A DNA stretch of 64,000 nt, from the NCBI RefSeq assembly GCF_020616555.1, contig NZ_CP085173.1, positions 5,658,001 through 5,722,000 of the forward strand. The letters are read 5' to 3'. Made by a program: the position numbers and the translations under genes. The notes under the pieces are model-generated. The model did not search any database. It was not told the DNA's origin and saw only the letters and a program-made list of their open reading frames with translations. This DNA comes from Streptomyces longhuiensis. GTDB taxonomy: Bacteria; Actinomycetota; Actinomycetes; Streptomycetales; Streptomycetaceae. Shown here piece by piece: positions 47,585 through 58,087 of this stretch (the stretch's first letter is position 1; every line of letters starts with the position of its first letter).

Positions 47585-48000
47585 TGGCTACGCGTCACCC
47601 GAGCATTGCCCCCAAGGCGGCCAAGGCCGCCAAGGCCGCGCGCGTCGCCAAGGCGAAGCGCCACGAGGCCGAGGGCAAGAACACCGTTGAGACGCCGCTG
47701 AGCAAGAGCTTCACGGACCCCCGTGACGTCCTCCTCAAGCCGGTCGTCTCCGAGAAGAGCTACGCGCTCCTCGATGAGGGCAAGTACACCTTCATCGTTG
47801 ACCCGCGTGCCAACAAGACCCAGATCAAGCAGGCCGTCCAGGCGGTCTTCTCGGTCAAGGTCACCGGAGTCAACACGATCAACCGCCAGGGCAAGCGCAA
47901 GCGGACCCGCACGGGCTTCGGCAAGCGTGCCGACAGCAAGCGCGCGATCGTGACCCTCGCTGAGGGCGACCGTATCGACATCTTCGGCCAGGCCTCCTAA
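47584..48000 (+). CDS. rplW: 50S ribosomal protein L23
   Basis: 138 aa from ATG 47584. The conserved body begins [26 protein letters not shown]; an Ala/Lys-rich N-terminal extension of about 40 residues ([17 protein letters not shown]) is typical for Streptomyces. It sits at the tunnel exit and docks trigger factor and SRP. Confidence 0.97.
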   Translation: MATRHPSIAPKAAKAAKAARVAKAKRHEAEGKNTVETPLSKSFTDPRDVLLKPVVSEKSYALLDEGKYTFIVDPRANKTQIKQAVQAVFSVKVTGVNTINRQGKRKRTRTGFGKRADSKRAIVTLAEGDRIDIFGQAS

Positions 48001-48039
48001 CGGAGCGCCCTGGTCCGAATATCGGACGAGGACTGAGAA

Positions 48040-48876
48040 ATGGGTATCCGCAAGTACAAGCCGACGACGCCGGGCCGCCGTGGCTCCTCCGTCGCCGACT
48101 TCGTCGAGGTCACGCGGTCCACGCCGGAGAAGTCGCTGGTCCGCCCGCTGCACAGCAAGGGCGGCCGTAACAACGCCGGTCGTGTGACCGTTCGCCACCA
48201 GGGTGGCGGACACAAGCGCGCCTACCGAGTGATCGACTTCCGTCGTCACGACAAGGACGGCGTGCCGGCGAAGGTCGCGCACATCGAGTACGACCCCAAC
48301 CGCACCGCGCGCATCGCGCTGCTGCACTACGCCGACGGCGAGAAGCGTTACATCGTCGCTCCGCGTGGCCTGTCGCAGGGTGACCGCGTCGAGAACGGTC
48401 CCGGGGCCGACATCAAGCCGGGCAACAACCTGGCGCTCCGCAACATCCCGGTCGGTACCACGATCCACGCGATCGAGCTCCGTCCCGGTGGCGGTGCCAA
48501 GTTCGCCCGCTCCGCAGGTGCCTCCGTGCAGCTGCTGGCGAAGGAGGGCCAGATGGCCCACCTGCGCATGCCGTCCGGCGAGATCCGCCTGGTCGACGTT
48601 CGCTGCCGCGCCACCATCGGCGAGGTCGGCAACGCCGAGCAGTCGAACATCAACTGGGGCAAGGCCGGCCGCAAGCGCTGGCTCGGCGTTCGTCCGACCG
48701 TCCGCGGTGTGGCGATGAACCCGGTTGACCACCCGCACGGTGGTGGTGAGGGCAAGACCTCCGGTGGTCGCCACCCGGTCTCCCCGTGGGGTCAGAAGGA
48801 GGGTCGTACTCGTTCGCCGAAGAAGGCTTCGAACAAGTACATCGTCCGCCGCCGCAAGACGAACAAGAAGCGCTAG
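48040..48876 (+). CDS. rplB: 50S ribosomal protein L2
   Basis: 278 aa from ATG 48040. Blocks [36 protein letters not shown] and the peptidyl-transferase-proximal [17 protein letters not shown] with the conserved His. Primary 23S rRNA binder needed for subunit joining. rpsS follows 12 nt later. Confidence 0.98.
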   Translation: MGIRKYKPTTPGRRGSSVADFVEVTRSTPEKSLVRPLHSKGGRNNAGRVTVRHQGGGHKRAYRVIDFRRHDKDGVPAKVAHIEYDPNRTARIALLHYADGEKRYIVAPRGLSQGDRVENGPGADIKPGNNLALRNIPVGTTIHAIELRPGGGAKFARSAGASVQLLAKEGQMAHLRMPSGEIRLVDVRCRATIGEVGNAEQSNINWGKAGRKRWLGVRPTVRGVAMNPVDHPHGGGEGKTSGGRHPVSPWGQKEGRTRSPKKASNKYIVRRRKTNKKR

Positions 48877-48888
48877 GAGCGGGTTTAG

Positions 48889-49170
48889 ATGCCGCGCAGT
48901 CTCAAGAAGGGACCCTTCGTTGACGGCCACCTCGTAAAGAAGGTGGACGCTCAGAACGAAGCCGGTACCAAGAACGTCATCAAGACCTGGTCCCGTCGCT
49001 CGATGATCATCCCGGCCATGCTGGGCCACACGATCGCGGTGCACAACGGCAAGACCCACATCCCGGTGTTCGTCACCGAGTCGATGGTCGGCCACAAGCT
49101 CGGCGAGTTCTCGCCGACGCGCACCTTCCGGGGTCACGTCAAGGACGACCGGAAGTCGAAGCGCCGCTAA
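48889..49170 (+). CDS. rpsS: 30S ribosomal protein S19
   Basis: 93 aa from ATG 48889. [40 protein letters not shown] and [16 protein letters not shown]. Located in the 30S head with S13. The next gene, rplV, starts 42 nt on. Confidence 0.98.
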   Translation: MPRSLKKGPFVDGHLVKKVDAQNEAGTKNVIKTWSRRSMIIPAMLGHTIAVHNGKTHIPVFVTESMVGHKLGEFSPTRTFRGHVKDDRKSKRR

Positions 49171-49212
49171 GGCGGGGTGGAATCGACTATGACGAACACT
49201 GAAGGGACAACC

Positions 49213-49560
49213 ATGGAAGCCAGGGCCCAGGCGCGGTACATCCGCGTCACGCCCATGAAGGCCCGCCGAGTGGTGGACCTCATCCGTGGCATGGATGCCA
49301 CGGAGGCTCAGGCGGTCCTGCGTTTCGCCCCGCAGGCCGCGAGCGTGCCGGTTGGCAAGGTGCTGGACAGCGCCATCGCCAACGCTGCACACAACTACGA
49401 CCACACCGACGCCTCTTCGCTGGTCATCAGCGAGGCGTACGTGGATGAGGGCCCGACCCTGAAGCGGTTCCGTCCGCGTGCTCAGGGCCGTGCCTACCGG
49501 ATCCGTAAGCGGACCAGCCACATCACCGTGGTCGTCAGCAGCAAGGAAGGAACCCGGTAA
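49213..49560 (+). CDS. rplV: 50S ribosomal protein L22
   Basis: 115 aa from ATG 49213, preceded by GAAGGGA at 5 nt; an in-frame ATG at 49189-49191 is less likely. [20 protein letters not shown] start; the tunnel loop [20 protein letters not shown]. Its TAA overlaps the rpsC ATG by one base. Confidence 0.95.
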   Translation: MEARAQARYIRVTPMKARRVVDLIRGMDATEAQAVLRFAPQAASVPVGKVLDSAIANAAHNYDHTDASSLVISEAYVDEGPTLKRFRPRAQGRAYRIRKRTSHITVVVSSKEGTR

Positions 49561-50402
49561 TGGGCCAGAAGGTAAACCCGCACGGGTTCCGGCTCGGTAT
49601 CACCACGGACTTCAAGTCCCGTTGGTACGCCGACAAGCTGTACAAGGACTACGTCAAGGAAGACGTAGCCATCCGTCGCATGATGACCTCCGGCATGGAG
49701 CGCGCCGGTATCTCGAAGGTTGAGATCGAGCGCACCCGTGACCGCGTGCGTGTGGACATCCACACCGCTCGTCCGGGCATCGTCATCGGCCGCCGTGGCG
49801 CCGAGGCCGACCGCATCCGCGGTGACCTCGAGAAGCTCACGGGCAAGCAGGTCCAGCTGAACATCCTCGAGGTCAAGAACCCCGAGACCGACGCTCAGCT
49901 GGTTGCTCAGGCCGTTGCCGAGCAGCTGTCCTCCCGCGTCTCCTTCCGTCGCGCCATGCGTAAGAGCATGCAGACGGCGATGAAGGCCGGCGCCAAGGGC
50001 ATCAAGATCCAGTGTGGTGGCCGTCTCGGCGGCGCCGAGATGTCCCGCTCGGAGTTCTACCGCGAGGGCCGTGTGCCCCTGCACACGCTCCGCGCGAACG
50101 TCGACTACGGCTTCTTCGAGGCCAAGACGACCTTCGGCCGTATCGGTGTGAAGGTCTGGATCTACAAGGGCGACGTCAAGAACATCGCGGAGGTCCGCGC
50201 CGAGAACGCTGCGGCCCGTGCGGGTAACCGCCCGGCCCGTGGTGGCGGCAACGACCGTCCGGCCCGCGGCGGTGGCCGTGGTGGCGAGCGTGGCGGCCGC
50301 GGCCGCAAGCCGCAGCAGCAGTCGGCTCCGGCCGCCGAGGCCCCCAAGGCTGACGCGCCCGCCGCTGCCGCTCCGGCTGAGAGCACCGGAACGGAGGCCT
50401 GA
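49560..50402 (+). CDS. rpsC: 30S ribosomal protein S3
   Basis: 280 aa from ATG 49560. KH domain with [16 protein letters not shown], and [63 protein letters not shown]-terminal Arg/Gly then Ala/Pro-rich tail of about 65 residues extends beyond the E. coli protein, as in other high-GC actinobacteria. Part of the mRNA entry site. Confidence 0.97.
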   Translation: MGQKVNPHGFRLGITTDFKSRWYADKLYKDYVKEDVAIRRMMTSGMERAGISKVEIERTRDRVRVDIHTARPGIVIGRRGAEADRIRGDLEKLTGKQVQLNILEVKNPETDAQLVAQAVAEQLSSRVSFRRAMRKSMQTAMKAGAKGIKIQCGGRLGGAEMSRSEFYREGRVPLHTLRANVDYGFFEAKTTFGRIGVKVWIYKGDVKNIAEVRAENAAARAGNRPARGGGNDRPARGGGRGGERGGRGRKPQQQSAPAAEAPKADAPAAAAPAESTGTEA

Positions 50403-50407
50403 CCGAA

Positions 50408-50827
50408 ATGCTGATCCCCCGTAGGGTCAAGCACCGCAAGCAGCACCACCCCAAGCGCCGCGGTCAGGCCAAGGGTGGTACGACGGTTGCGTTCGGCGAG
50501 TACGGCATTCAGGCCCTCACGCCGGCGTACGTGACCAACCGCCAGATCGAGGCGGCTCGTATCGCGATGACCCGCCACATCAAGCGTGGCGGCAAGGTCT
50601 GGATCAACATCTACCCGGACCGCCCGCTTACGAAGAAGCCCGCCGAGACCCGCATGGGTTCCGGTAAGGGTTCCCCCGAGTGGTGGGTCGCGAACGTTCA
50701 CCCGGGTCGGGTGATGTTCGAGCTGTCCTACCCGAACGAGAAGATTGCGCGTGAGGCGCTTACCCGCGCTGCTCACAAGCTTCCGATGAAGTGCCGGATT
50801 GTTCGGCGCGAGGCAGGTGAGTCGTGA
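50408..50827 (+). CDS. rplP: 50S ribosomal protein L16
   Basis: 139 aa from ATG 50408. [17 protein letters not shown] start, [24 protein letters not shown] core. Organises helix 38 and the A-site finger. The stop overlaps rpmC by one base. Confidence 0.98.
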   Translation: MLIPRRVKHRKQHHPKRRGQAKGGTTVAFGEYGIQALTPAYVTNRQIEAARIAMTRHIKRGGKVWINIYPDRPLTKKPAETRMGSGKGSPEWWVANVHPGRVMFELSYPNEKIAREALTRAAHKLPMKCRIVRREAGES

Positions 50828-51051
50828 TGTCGGCCGGTACCAAGGCGTCCGAGCTGCGCGAACTGGGCAACGAGGAGCTCCTCAACAAGCTCCGCGAGGC
50901 CAAGGAAGAGCTGTTCAACCTCCGTTTCCAGGCGGCGACCGGTCAGCTCGAGAACCACGGTCGGCTGAAGGCCGTCCGCAAGGACATCGCGCGGATCTAC
51001 ACCCTCATGCGTGAGCGCGAGCTGGGCATCGAGACGGTGGAGAACGCCTGA
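50827..51051 (+). CDS. rpmC: 50S ribosomal protein L29
   Basis: 74 aa from ATG 50827; GTG 50824 lies one codon earlier. Two-helix protein with the signature [20 protein letters not shown] and [15 protein letters not shown]. Near the tunnel exit beside L23. The stop overlaps rpsQ by one base. Confidence 0.96.
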   Translation: MSAGTKASELRELGNEELLNKLREAKEELFNLRFQAATGQLENHGRLKAVRKDIARIYTLMRERELGIETVENA

Positions 51052-51335
51052 TGAGCGAGAGCAACGTGACTGAAGAGACTGCCGCCCGCGGCTTCCGCAA
51101 GACCCGTGAGGGTCTGGTCGTCAGCGACAAGATGGACAAGACCGTCGTCGTCGCTGTCGAGGACCGCGTCAAGCACGCGCTGTACGGCAAGGTCATCCGC
51201 CGTACGAACAAGCTCAAGGCGCACGACGAGCAGAACGCTGCCGGCGTCGGCGACCGCGTCCTCATCATGGAGACGCGTCCGCTGTCGGCGACCAAGCGCT
51301 GGCGCATCGTCGAGATCCTCGAGAAGGCCAAGTAA
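51051..51335 (+). CDS. rpsQ: 30S ribosomal protein S17
   Basis: 94 aa from ATG 51051. [24 protein letters not shown]-like [14 protein letters not shown] and [21 protein letters not shown]-fold 16S rRNA binder. Last gene of the S10 operon before two hairpins. Confidence 0.98.
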   Translation: MSESNVTEETAARGFRKTREGLVVSDKMDKTVVVAVEDRVKHALYGKVIRRTNKLKAHDEQNAAGVGDRVLIMETRPLSATKRWRIVEILEKAK

Positions 51336-51337
51336 TT

Positions 51338-51404
51338 CTCTGAGGGGTATCCCTCAGAGTTCGTTCCGCCAGGCTCCCGGGGCAGTTCACTGAACTGCCC
51401 CGGG
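51338..51404 (+). terminator. two hairpins between the S10 and spc operons
   Basis: Hairpin 1: CTCTGAGGG-GTAT-CCCTCAGAG (51338-51359), 9 bp. Hairpin 2: a perfect 14-bp inverted repeat (51376-51389 with 51391-51404) that must open a few pairs to form its loop. There is no T tract. They may terminate partially or set mRNA processing between the operons. Confidence 0.6.
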
Positions 51405-51432
51405 GGAACCGGCAGACAATCAGGAGATAGAC

Positions 51433-51801
51433 GTGATCCAGCAGGAGTCGCGACTGCGCGTCGCCGACAACACGGGTGCGAAGGAAATTCTCACCATCCG
51501 TGTTCTCGGTGGCTCGGGTCGCCGCTACGCGGGCATCGGTGACGTCATCGTCGCCACCGTCAAGGACGCGATCCCCGGCGGCAACGTGAAGAAGGGTGAC
51601 GTCGTCAAGGCTGTCATCGTTCGCACCGTCAAGGAGCGCCGCCGTCCGGACGGCTCGTACATCCGCTTCGACGAGAACGCCGCCGTCATTCTGAAGAACG
51701 ACGGCGACCCTCGCGGCACCCGTATCTTCGGCCCGGTGGGCCGTGAGCTGCGCGAGAAGAAGTTCATGAAGATCATCTCGCTCGCGCCGGAGGTGCTGTA
51801 A
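51433..51801 (+). CDS. rplN: 50S ribosomal protein L14
   Basis: 122 aa from GTG 51433 after [26 protein letters not shown] start (GTG-initiated), [49 protein letters not shown] end in outline. Interface protein. First of the spc operon; rplX follows at 2 nt. Confidence 0.98.
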   Translation: MIQQESRLRVADNTGAKEILTIRVLGGSGRRYAGIGDVIVATVKDAIPGGNVKKGDVVKAVIVRTVKERRRPDGSYIRFDENAAVILKNDGDPRGTRIFGPVGRELREKKFMKIISLAPEVL

Positions 51802-51803
51802 GC

Positions 51804-52127
51804 ATGAAGATCAAGAAGGGCGACCTGGTTCAGGTCATCACCGGTAAGGACAAGGGCAAGCAGGGCAAGGTCATCGCGGCCTTCCCCCGCGAGGACCGCG
51901 TCCTGGTCGAGGGTGTCAACCGGGTCAAGAAGCACACCAAGGCCGGCCCCACCGCCAGCGGTTCGCAGGCCGGTGGCATCGTCACGACCGAGGCCCCTGT
52001 CCACGTGAGCAACGTTCAGCTCGTGGTGGAGAAGGACGGTAACAAGGTCGTCACGCGTGTCGGTTACCGCTTCGACGACGAGGGCAACAAGGTTCGCGTT
52101 GCCAAGCGGACGGGTGAGGACATCTGA
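51804..52127 (+). CDS. rplX: 50S ribosomal protein L24
   Basis: 107 aa from ATG 51804. KOW motif [20 protein letters not shown] then [18 protein letters not shown]. Assembly initiator of the 50S subunit. Its TGA overlaps the rplE ATG by one base. Confidence 0.98.
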   Translation: MKIKKGDLVQVITGKDKGKQGKVIAAFPREDRVLVEGVNRVKKHTKAGPTASGSQAGGIVTTEAPVHVSNVQLVVEKDGNKVVTRVGYRFDDEGNKVRVAKRTGEDI

Positions 52128-52684
52128 TGGCTACCACCACGACTCCGCGTCTCAAGACGAAGTACCGCGAGGAGATCGCGGGCAAGCTGCAGGAAGAGTT
52201 CTCCTACGAGAACGTCATGCAGACCCCGGGCCTCGTCAAGATTGTGGTCAACATGGGTGTCGGCGACGCCGCCCGTGACTCCAAGCTCATGGACGGTGCC
52301 GTCCGTGACCTGACCACGATCACCGGTCAGAAGCCGGCCATCACCAAGGCCCGCAAGTCCATCGCGCAGTTCAAGCTGCGTGAGGGTCAGCCGATCGGTG
52401 CCCACGTCACGCTCCGTGGCGACCGCATGTGGGAGTTCCTGGACCGCACCCTGTCGCTCGCGCTTCCGCGCATCCGCGACTTCCGTGGTCTGTCTCCCAA
52501 GCAGTTCGACGGCCGTGGCAACTACACCTTCGGTCTCACGGAGCAGGTCATGTTCCACGAGATCGACCAGGACAAGATCGACCGCGTCCGGGGTATGGAC
52601 ATCACCGTGGTCACCACGGCGACCAACGACGATGAGGGCCGTGCGCTCCTCCGTCACCTCGGCTTCCCCTTCAAGGAGGCGTAA
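52127..52684 (+). CDS. rplE: 50S ribosomal protein L5
   Basis: 185 aa from ATG 52127. [46 protein letters not shown]-type [31 protein letters not shown]. 5S rRNA-binding protein of the central protuberance. rpsN starts 5 nt later. Confidence 0.98.
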   Translation: MATTTTPRLKTKYREEIAGKLQEEFSYENVMQTPGLVKIVVNMGVGDAARDSKLMDGAVRDLTTITGQKPAITKARKSIAQFKLREGQPIGAHVTLRGDRMWEFLDRTLSLALPRIRDFRGLSPKQFDGRGNYTFGLTEQVMFHEIDQDKIDRVRGMDITVVTTATNDDEGRALLRHLGFPFKEA

Positions 52685-52689
52685 GCGAG

Positions 52690-52875
52690 ATGGCGAAGAA
52701 GGCTCTTATTGCCAAGGCTGCTCGTAAGCCGAAGTTCGGTGTGCGTGGCTACACCCGCTGCCAGCGCTGCGGCCGTCCGCACTCCGTGTACCGCAAGTTC
52801 GGCCTGTGCCGCGTGTGCCTTCGTGAGATGGCTCACCGTGGCGAGCTGCCGGGCGTGACCAAGAGCTCCTGGTAA
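52690..52875 (+). CDS. rpsN: 30S ribosomal protein S14, zinc-binding type
   Basis: 61 aa from ATG 52690. Cys4 zinc knuckle [20 protein letters not shown], the short S14 form. Actinobacteria usually carry a second zinc-free S14 elsewhere under Zur. Followed by a long 223-nt gap. Confidence 0.97.
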   Translation: MAKKALIAKAARKPKFGVRGYTRCQRCGRPHSVYRKFGLCRVCLREMAHRGELPGVTKSSW

Positions 52876-53098
52876 TCCCCCTCTGTCCTTAGGGACTTGG
52901 GAATTACCGGACGCTCTCGGTAAGTATTTGGTCGGCGGGAGCCCCCCTTCACATGCCGTAGGCTTGTGGGGTTGGGCGCCCGCCGCCCATACCGACTTAC
53001 TACGCCGTAGGTCCCCGCACCGCACCCGTCCCGCCTCTGTGTGGGGAGAGGGATGGCGCATACAGGAAACCCCGGCGAGAGAGGCCGAAGGCCAATTC
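52876..53098 (+). other. structured gap between rpsN and rpsH
   Basis: 223 nt without a gene, unusual inside the compact spc operon. It contains two copies of GCCGTAGG (52957-52964 and 53004-53011), TAGGCT as a possible -10, and GC-rich inverted segments. It could be a leader for rpsH, since S8 is the classical spc regulator, or an internal promoter. Confidence 0.4.
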
Positions 53099-53497
53099 AT
53101 GACCATGACTGATCCGATCGCGGACATGCTGACTCGTCTGCGTAACGCGAACTCGGCGTACCACGACACCGTGGCGATGCCGCACAGCAAGATCAAGTCT
53201 CACATCGCGGAGATCCTCCAGCAGGAGGGCTTCATCACGGGCTGGAAGACCGAGGACGCCGAGGTCGGCAAGAACCTCGTCCTCGAGCTCAAGTTCGGCC
53301 CGAACCGTGAGCGCTCCATCGCGGGCATCAAGCGGATCTCCAAGCCCGGTCTCCGGGTTTACGCGAAGTCCACCAACCTGCCCAAGGTCCTCGGCGGCCT
53401 CGGCGTGGCGATCATCTCCACGTCGCACGGTCTTCTGACCGGCCAGCAGGCAGGCAAGAAGGGCGTAGGTGGGGAAGTCCTCGCCTACGTCTGGTAG
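53099..53497 (+). CDS. rpsH: 30S ribosomal protein S8
   Basis: 132 aa from ATG 53099 ([14 protein letters not shown] 53105 possible). [52 protein letters not shown] and [13 protein letters not shown]. It binds the central domain of 16S rRNA. Confidence 0.97.
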   Translation: MTMTDPIADMLTRLRNANSAYHDTVAMPHSKIKSHIAEILQQEGFITGWKTEDAEVGKNLVLELKFGPNRERSIAGIKRISKPGLRVYAKSTNLPKVLGGLGVAIISTSHGLLTGQQAGKKGVGGEVLAYVW

Positions 53498-53518
53498 TCG
53501 GGAACGGAGGAATAGCTA

Positions 53519-54058
53519 ATGTCGCGTATTGGCAAGCTCCCCATCGCGGTTCCCGCCGGCGTGGACGTCACCATCGACGGTCGTACGGTCTCGGTTAAGG
53601 GCCCCAAGGGTTCCCTCAGCCACACGATCGTCGCTCCGATCGTCATCACGAAGGGCGAGGACGGCGTGCTGAACGTCGCCCGCCCCAATGATGAGCGTCA
53701 GAACAAGGCTCTGCACGGCCTGTCCCGCACGCTGGTGGCCAACATGATCACCGGCGTGACCCAGGGTTACGTGAAGAAGCTCGAGATCAGCGGTGTCGGT
53801 TACCGCGTCCTGGCGAAGGGCTCCAACCTGGAGTTCTCGCTCGGCTACAGCCACCCGATCCTGATCGAGGCGCCCGAGGGCATCTCCTTCAAGGTCGAGT
53901 CGCCGACCAAGTTCTCGGTCGAGGGCATCGACAAGCAGAAGGTCGGCGAGGTTGCGGCCAACATCCGCAAGCTGCGCAAGCCCGACCCGTACAAGGCCAA
54001 GGGCGTCAAGTACGAAGGCGAAGTCATCCGCCGCAAGGTCGGAAAGGCGGGTAAGTAA
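53519..54058 (+). CDS. rplF: 50S ribosomal protein L6
   Basis: 179 aa from ATG 53519 after [26 protein letters not shown] start; [26 protein letters not shown] end in outline with the L6 signature. Close to the sarcin-ricin loop. rplR follows at 3 nt. Confidence 0.98.
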   Translation: MSRIGKLPIAVPAGVDVTIDGRTVSVKGPKGSLSHTIVAPIVITKGEDGVLNVARPNDERQNKALHGLSRTLVANMITGVTQGYVKKLEISGVGYRVLAKGSNLEFSLGYSHPILIEAPEGISFKVESPTKFSVEGIDKQKVGEVAANIRKLRKPDPYKAKGVKYEGEVIRRKVGKAGK

Positions 54059-54061
54059 GCC

Positions 54062-54445
54062 ATGGCATACGGTGTCAAGATTGCTAAGGGCGACGCTTAC
54101 AAGCGTGCTGCCATCAAGCGCCGTCACATTCGTATCCGTAAGCATGTTTCGGGTACGGCCGAGCGTCCGCGCCTGGTCGTGACGCGTTCGAACCGCCACA
54201 TCGTGGCCCAGGTCATCGACGACGTTAAGGGTCACACCCTCGCGTCGGCGTCGACCCTGGACACCTCGATCCGTGGTGCCGAGGCCGACAAGTCCGCGCA
54301 GGCCGGCAAGGTCGGCGCCCTGGTCGCCGAGCGCGCCAAGGCCGCGGGCGTCGAGGCTGTCGTGTTCGACCGTGGTGGTAACCAGTACGCCGGGCGCATC
54401 GCCGCTCTGGCGGACGCCGCCCGCGAAGCCGGTCTGAAGTTCTGA
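54062..54445 (+). CDS. rplR: 50S ribosomal protein L18
   Basis: 127 aa from ATG 54062. [54 protein letters not shown]. 5S rRNA binder working with L5. rpsE follows at 42 nt. Confidence 0.98.
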   Translation: MAYGVKIAKGDAYKRAAIKRRHIRIRKHVSGTAERPRLVVTRSNRHIVAQVIDDVKGHTLASASTLDTSIRGAEADKSAQAGKVGALVAERAKAAGVEAVVFDRGGNQYAGRIAALADAAREAGLKF

Positions 54446-54487
54446 TCCGGTTCCGTAGCTAGCGGAAAACGAAGAGAGGTAATTCCA

Positions 54488-55093
54488 ATGGCTGGACCCC
54501 AGCGCCGCGGAAGCGGTGCCGGTGGCGGCGAGCGGCGGGACCGGAAGGGTCGCGACGGTGGCGCTGCTGCCGCCGAGAAGACCGCATACGTTGAGCGCGT
54601 TGTCGCGATCAACCGTGTCGCCAAGGTTGTCAAGGGTGGCCGTCGCTTCAGCTTCACTGCGCTCGTCGTGGTGGGCGATGGCGATGGCACGGTAGGCGTC
54701 GGTTACGGCAAGGCCAAGGAGGTGCCGGCCGCCATCGCCAAGGGTGTTGAGGAGGCCAAGAAGCACTTCTTCAAGGTCCCCCGTATCCAGGGCACCATCC
54801 CGCACCCGATCACGGGCGAGAAGGCTGCGGGCGTCGTCCTGCTCAAGCCGGCTGCTCCCGGTACCGGCGTTATCGCCGGTGGCCCGGTGCGTGCCGTGCT
54901 CGAGTGCGCCGGCGTTCACGACATCCTGTCGAAGTCGCTCGGCTCGTCGAACGCGATCAACATCGTGCACGCGACCGTGGAGGCCCTCAAGGGCCTGCAG
55001 CGTCCCGAGGAGATCGCGGCTCGCCGTGGTCTGCCCCTCGAGGACGTCGCCCCCGCGGCTCTGCTTCGTGCGCGTGCGGGAGCGGGTGCGTAA
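54488..55093 (+). CDS. rpsE: 30S ribosomal protein S5
   Basis: 201 aa from ATG 54488. An Arg/Gly-rich N-terminal extension precedes [59 protein letters not shown] and [14 protein letters not shown]. Accuracy protein and spectinomycin target; the loop is wild type. TAATG overlap with rpmD. Confidence 0.98.
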   Translation: MAGPQRRGSGAGGGERRDRKGRDGGAAAAEKTAYVERVVAINRVAKVVKGGRRFSFTALVVVGDGDGTVGVGYGKAKEVPAAIAKGVEEAKKHFFKVPRIQGTIPHPITGEKAAGVVLLKPAAPGTGVIAGGPVRAVLECAGVHDILSKSLGSSNAINIVHATVEALKGLQRPEEIAARRGLPLEDVAPAALLRARAGAGA

Positions 55094-55275
55094 TGGCTCG
55101 CCTCAAGATCACGCAGACGAAGTCGTACATCGGTAGCAAGCAGAACCACCGCGACACCCTGCGTTCGCTCGGGCTCAAGCGCCTGAACGACGTGGTCGTC
55201 AAGGAGGATCGTCCCGAGTTCCGCGGCATGGCTAACACCGTGCGGCACCTCGTGACGGTCGAGGAGGTCGACTGA
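55093..55275 (+). CDS. rpmD: 50S ribosomal protein L30
   Basis: 60 aa from ATG 55093, overlapping the rpsE stop by one base. [41 protein letters not shown]. Canonical length. rplO follows at 2 nt. Confidence 0.98.
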   Translation: MARLKITQTKSYIGSKQNHRDTLRSLGLKRLNDVVVKEDRPEFRGMANTVRHLVTVEEVD

Positions 55276-55277
55276 TC

Positions 55278-55733
55278 ATGGCGGAGAACAACCCGCTCAA
55301 GATCCACAACCTCCGTCCCGCCCCGGGCGCCAAGACCGCGAAGACCCGTGTGGGTCGCGGTGAGGCGTCGAAGGGTAAGACGGCCGGTCGTGGTACCAAG
55401 GGCACGAAGGCCCGTTACCAGGTTCCGGAGCGCTTCGAGGGTGGCCAGATGCCCCTCCACATGCGTCTCCCGAAGCTCAAGGGCTTCAAGAACCCGTTCA
55501 AGACCGAGTTCCAGGTCGTGAACCTCGACAAGCTGAGCGCGCTGTACCCGGAAGGTGGCGAGGTCACCGTTGAGGGTCTCGTCGCCAAGGGTGCCGTTCG
55601 CAAGAACAGCCTCGTCAAGGTGCTCGGCCAGGGTGAGCTCACCGTGGCGCTGCAGGTGACGGTTGACGCCGTCTCCAACTCCGCCAAGGAGAAGATCACC
55701 GCCGCCGGCGGTACCGTCACCGAGCTCGTCTGA
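55278..55733 (+). CDS. rplO: 50S ribosomal protein L15
   Basis: 151 aa from ATG 55278. [20 protein letters not shown] start, [40 protein letters not shown] in outline. Late assembly protein. Separated from secY by 281 nt holding a long hairpin. Confidence 0.98.
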   Translation: MAENNPLKIHNLRPAPGAKTAKTRVGRGEASKGKTAGRGTKGTKARYQVPERFEGGQMPLHMRLPKLKGFKNPFKTEFQVVNLDKLSALYPEGGEVTVEGLVAKGAVRKNSLVKVLGQGELTVALQVTVDAVSNSAKEKITAAGGTVTELV

Positions 55734-55766
55734 CCTTTTCAGGCGTCTCTATGACATGAGCGATTC

Positions 55767-55806
55767 CCAACCGGGGATGCCCCACATTTGGGGCATCCCC
55801 GGTTGG
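55767..55806. terminator. perfect 18-bp hairpin between rplO and secY
   Basis: 55767-55784 pairs perfectly with 55789-55806 around CATT; there is no long T tract. It is strong enough to end the spc transcript, so secY-adk-map probably use their own promoter in 55807-56014, where TTGACT at 55933-55938 is a -35 candidate without a good -10. Confidence 0.8.
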
Positions 55807-56014
55807 TCGTTCCAAGGGGGGCATGGTCGCCGGTATGGTGGCCTGCACTGTGCTGTATCTGTCTGGGGCTGATGCCTCGGGCCGGGCGGTGTGTCCTGAA
55901 GGCGACGTGTCTGACGGATCTTCACCCGGTGCTTGACTGTTACGCATTCCTTCATTCATCGAACCTCAAGACCGTCACCTCTGACGCACGTGCGCGGGGG
56001 TCGCAGGAGGCACC

Positions 56015-57328
56015 GTGCTCACCGCGTTCGCCCGGGCGTTCAAGACGCCCGACCTGCGCAAGAAGCTGCTGTTCACGCTCGGCATCATCGTGATCTACCG
56101 CATCGGTACACACGTACCGATCCCGGGAGTCAGCTACTCGAACGTCCAGACATGCGTGGACGCGAACAAAGGCACGCAGGGGCTGTTCGGTCTCGTCAAC
56201 ATGTTCAGTGGTGGCGCGCTCCTGCAGATCACGATCTTCGCGCTCGGCATCATGCCGTACATCACCGCGAGCATCATCCTGCAGCTGCTCACCGTCGTGA
56301 TCCCGCGGCTCGAGGCCCTGAAGAAGGAGGGTCAGGCGGGTACGGCGAAGATCACGCAGTACACGCGATACCTGACCGTGGCGCTCGCCATCCTCCAGGG
56401 CACCGGCCTCGTCGCGACCGCTCGCAGTGGCGCCCTCTTCCAGGGCTGCCCCGTCGCGAACCAGATCGTCCCGGACCAGTCGATCTTCGTGACGATCACG
56501 ATGGTCATCACGATGACCGCCGGTACCGCCATCGTCATGTGGCTCGGTGAGCTCATCACCGACCGCGGCATCGGCAACGGCATGTCGATCCTGATGTTCA
56601 TCTCGATCGCCGCCACCTTCCCGAGCGCCCTGTGGACCATCAAGACGACCGGTGACCTCGCCGGCGGCTGGATCGAGTTCGGCGCCGTGATCCTGGTGGG
56701 CCTCGTCATGGTCGGCCTGGTGGTCTTCGTCGAGCAGGCGCAGCGCCGCATCCCTGTCCAGTATGCGAAGCGCATGATCGGTCGCCGTTCTTACGGCGGT
56801 ACGTCCACCTACATCCCGCTGAAGGTCAATCAGGCGGGTGTGATCCCTGTCATCTTCGCTTCGTCGCTGCTCTACATCCCGGCCCTCGTCGCGCAGTTCG
56901 CGGGAGGCAATTCCGGGTGGAAGACCTGGATCAACGACCATCTGACCAAGGGAAATCACCCCTATTACATCGTTTCGTACTTCCTGCTGATCGTTTTCTT
57001 CGCGTTCTTCTACGTGGCGATCTCGTTCAACCCCGAGGAAGTCGCGGACAACATGAAGAAGTATGGTGGCTTCATCCCGGGCATCCGGGCTGGCCGGCCG
57101 ACCGCTGAGTACCTCAGTTACGTGCTCAACCGGATCACCTGGCCGGGTTCGCTGTATCTGGGTCTGATCGCTCTCGTACCAACGATGGCGTTGGTTGGCT
57201 TCGGGGCAAGCCAGAACTTCCCGTTCGGTGGGACAAGCATCCTCATCATCGTGGGTGTCGGTCTGGAGACGGTGAAGCAGATCGAGAGCCAGCTTCAGCA
57301 GCGCAATTACGAAGGGTTCCTCCGCTGA
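56015..57328 (+). CDS. secY: preprotein translocase channel SecY
   Basis: 437 aa from GTG 56015 with AGGAGG 5 nt upstream. Ten membrane helices; signature regions RIGTHVPIPGV (N-terminal helix), GIMPYITASIILQLLTVVIPRLE (TM2 in outline) and the cytosolic QRRIPVQYAKR loop. Forms the Sec channel with SecE and SecG. Overlaps adk by one base. Confidence 0.98.
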   Translation: MLTAFARAFKTPDLRKKLLFTLGIIVIYRIGTHVPIPGVSYSNVQTCVDANKGTQGLFGLVNMFSGGALLQITIFALGIMPYITASIILQLLTVVIPRLEALKKEGQAGTAKITQYTRYLTVALAILQGTGLVATARSGALFQGCPVANQIVPDQSIFVTITMVITMTAGTAIVMWLGELITDRGIGNGMSILMFISIAATFPSALWTIKTTGDLAGGWIEFGAVILVGLVMVGLVVFVEQAQRRIPVQYAKRMIGRRSYGGTSTYIPLKVNQAGVIPVIFASSLLYIPALVAQFAGGNSGWKTWINDHLTKGNHPYYIVSYFLLIVFFAFFYVAISFNPEEVADNMKKYGGFIPGIRAGRPTAEYLSYVLNRITWPGSLYLGLIALVPTMALVGFGASQNFPFGGTSILIIVGVGLETVKQIESQLQQRNYEGFLR

Positions 57329-57981
57329 TGCGTATCGTCCTCGTCGGGCCGCCCGGTGCGGGCAAGGGAACGCAGGCCGCGTTCCTTGCCAAGAACCTGT
57401 CGATTCCGCACATCTCCACGGGCGACCTCTTCCGTGCCAACATCAGCCAGGGCACGGAGCTGGGCAAGCAGGCAAAGGCGTTCATGGACGCCGGCAACCT
57501 GGTTCCGGACGAGGTCACCATCGGGATGGCCAAGGACCGCATGGAGCAGCCGGACGCCGTGAACGGCTTCCTGCTCGACGGCTTCCCTCGCAACGTCTCG
57601 CAGGCCGAGGCGCTCGACGTCGCCCTCAAGGCGGACGAAGTGAAGCTGGACGCGGTCCTGGACCTCGAGGTCCCCGAGGACGAGGTGGTCAAGCGCATCG
57701 CCGGCCGCCGCATCTGCCGCAAGGACTCCGCGCACGTCTTCCACGTTTCGTACAAGCAGCCGAAGCAGGAAGGCGTCTGTGACGTCTGCGGCGGCGAGCT
57801 GTACCAGCGCGAGGACGACAGTGAGGACACCGTCCGCAAGCGGCTCGAGGTCTACCACACGCAGACCGAGCCGATCATCGACTACTACCGGGCCCAGGGC
57901 CTGGTGCGGACGATCTCGGCGCTCGGCAAGGTCGACGAGGTGACCGCGCGGGCCATGGACGCCCTCAAGCGCGACAAGTAA
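57328..57981 (+). CDS. adk: adenylate kinase
   Basis: 217 aa from ATG 57328. P-loop GPPGAGKGTQAAF, STGDLFR, LLDGFPRNVSQAEAL. It is the long form with a zinc-type LID: C-R-K-D and C-D-V-C, so three Cys and an Asp rather than four Cys. It interconverts AMP and ATP with 2 ADP. Translationally coupled to secY. Confidence 0.97.
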   Translation: MRIVLVGPPGAGKGTQAAFLAKNLSIPHISTGDLFRANISQGTELGKQAKAFMDAGNLVPDEVTIGMAKDRMEQPDAVNGFLLDGFPRNVSQAEALDVALKADEVKLDAVLDLEVPEDEVVKRIAGRRICRKDSAHVFHVSYKQPKQEGVCDVCGGELYQREDDSEDTVRKRLEVYHTQTEPIIDYYRAQGLVRTISALGKVDEVTARAMDALKRDK

Positions 57982-58087
57982 GTCGTTGTTACGCTGCTCC
58001 GGCCGCGGTGCCCGTACAGGGTGCCGCGGCCGTAGTGTTGTGTAGGTAAAAAACCCGTAGTGCGGAAGACGGAGAGCGCAGGCCCCC

